From positions 124,001 to 188,000 of the forward strand of contig WHUX01000048.1 of assembly GCA_015179025.1 (NCBI GenBank): a stretch of 64,000 nucleotides of DNA. The letters are read 5' to 3'. Position 1 is the first letter of the stretch. Every line of letters starts with the position of its first letter. This document shows positions 62,961 through 64,000 of this stretch, in pieces. The notes beneath the pieces are model-generated. The model ran no database searches and was not told the origin of the DNA. It saw only the letters and a program-made list of their open reading frames with translations. Origin of the DNA: Terfezia claveryi (taxonomy: Eukaryota; Ascomycota; Pezizomycetes; Pezizales; Pezizaceae). Made by a program: the position numbers and the translations under genes.

Positions 62961-64000
62961 ATCACACATAACCTCCAGTGAATCATCATGCCTTATGCAC
63001 AATGATTCACATCTCACTGTGTATGCACGATAATTCACATCTCACCAACATTGTCTTTGTTGACCTGATGCTACGTCTCCATTCTCACAACCCTCTCCCA
63101 TTTGCTGCCACATCTCCCTCGATAACCATGGCTCTATCATGCCCCCTATGTATTCTCCGTAAAGTAGCCATTAATCATAGTAAAAGCTTGCTTCATTGAC
63201 TTTGACTTCCACCAATTACACTCTCTCTATTCTAGTTTTTCCCCCTTCCCAATTTTTTCCGCCGTTCCTTTAATTGCTTCTGCTCCCTATAATATGTTGT
63301 ATCTTTCTCGTACTCCAATCCTAGCGTGTCCTTTGCAATATTTCTCTATACAGAATTTCCCTTTACTCAAGTATTTAAATATGTTCGCAATCGTTATAGC
63401 TAGCCTCGGCCTGAGGCTTTTGGCAAATCATTTTCTATGTGCAGGATTCACATCCTTCCCCTTCCTTTACCCTCTTGTCGCCGTACCAATCTGCTTGCAG
63501 TTTTCCTCACGTGCTCGTCATGCCCTCCTCGCAAATACTACCGATCGAGTATAAACGTCAGGCCTGGCAATTTGAAAGGCCTAACGTGTTTCGGTCTCGT
63601 CTGGTCGTACGGCGTACCACCACTTTTTAATAGAAAACAGGCTGCCTGCGCTCTGCTATGAACGATCATGCTCTCCTTTCAAGATTGCCATTTATTTCCA
63701 TTCCTTTGTCCTCGACCCTGACCATATGTGAATTCTTAAATACCTTTTTAAACATATGTGTGAGCGACCTAATTTACTTGAGCTCATAATACCAACACTC
63801 GCACACTTGTGCTCATGGGTAGCGACCTCATGTATATATTTCTGCAGTATCTGCGGTATCTGCCTTACTTTATTCTTAAGCAATTCTATAAAGCAATTCA
63901 ATACGTACATCGTCACAGGTTCAACGCAACATACTCCAACACACAGCCGCACCGCGACATTTTCTACCGCTCTCACCGTAATCTCAGTTGCAGAATTTAA
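62961..64000. other. gene-free end of window
   Basis: Short overlapping ORFs only. A genuine gene may start beyond the window end; I cannot tell. Confidence 0.4.

Noticed and set aside
1..64000. tRNA, rRNA, riboswitch or biosynthetic cluster
   Set aside because: None recognised by eye; tRNAscan-SE and Infernal would be the decisive tests.

Overview
The window looks like TE-rich, gene-poor chromosomal DNA of a filamentous ascomycete; a truffle-type Pezizomycete is plausible, but this is inference. Supports: a 52-nt spliceosomal intron with a CTAAC branch site, short intron-poor genes with CT-rich leaders, Tad1-like LINEs carrying RNase H, Ty1/copia LTRs, and fungal pogo-like and hAT elements. 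I recognised no rRNA, tRNA, CRISPR array or bacterial operon.

Layout. 0-3.5 kb: one small secreted protein gene, then relics of a CENP-B/pogo-type DNA transposon. 3.9-31.9 kb: nested mobile elements. A LINE in minus orientation is split by a solo LTR, which is itself split by a hAT MITE. An almost 1-kb LTR palindrome lies at 4.16-5.15 kb. A 9.95-kb copia-type element (8,798-18,750) has near-identical LTRs, a 5-bp target duplication and a half-tRNA-iMet primer site. Inside it are decayed gag, protease and RNase H, a complete pogo element with a dead transposase, a LINE fragment, and several ORFs of an unidentified element called X here. Around 20-28 kb come several 5'-truncated LINEs with 11-16 bp target duplications and a second, partial copy of X. 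28.5-37 kb: an inverted gene-fragment duplication, minisatellites, a 574-bp TA-flanked inverted-repeat element, and a Crinkler/RHS-like P-loop gene split by an intron inside its Walker A motif. 38-44 kb: LINE tails, a second hAT MITE and a 199-aa gene whose stop codon comes from a microsatellite. 45-52.5 kb: the most gene-like part, with an F-box-like/Cys-pair protein and three coiled-coil or charged proteins, all unnamed. 52.5-64 kb: almost gene-free, with a perfect 40-copy GGGGATT array and a three-copy dispersed low-copy repeat.

The best new signals are (i) two adjacent hairpins at the 3' end of every LINE tail, whose stems change in a compensatory way between copies; (ii) the copia element with young-looking LTRs around an old, foreign interior; (iii) the multi-ORF element X; and (iv) the Crinkler-like gene. 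All identifications are by eye; none has been confirmed by database search or RNA.
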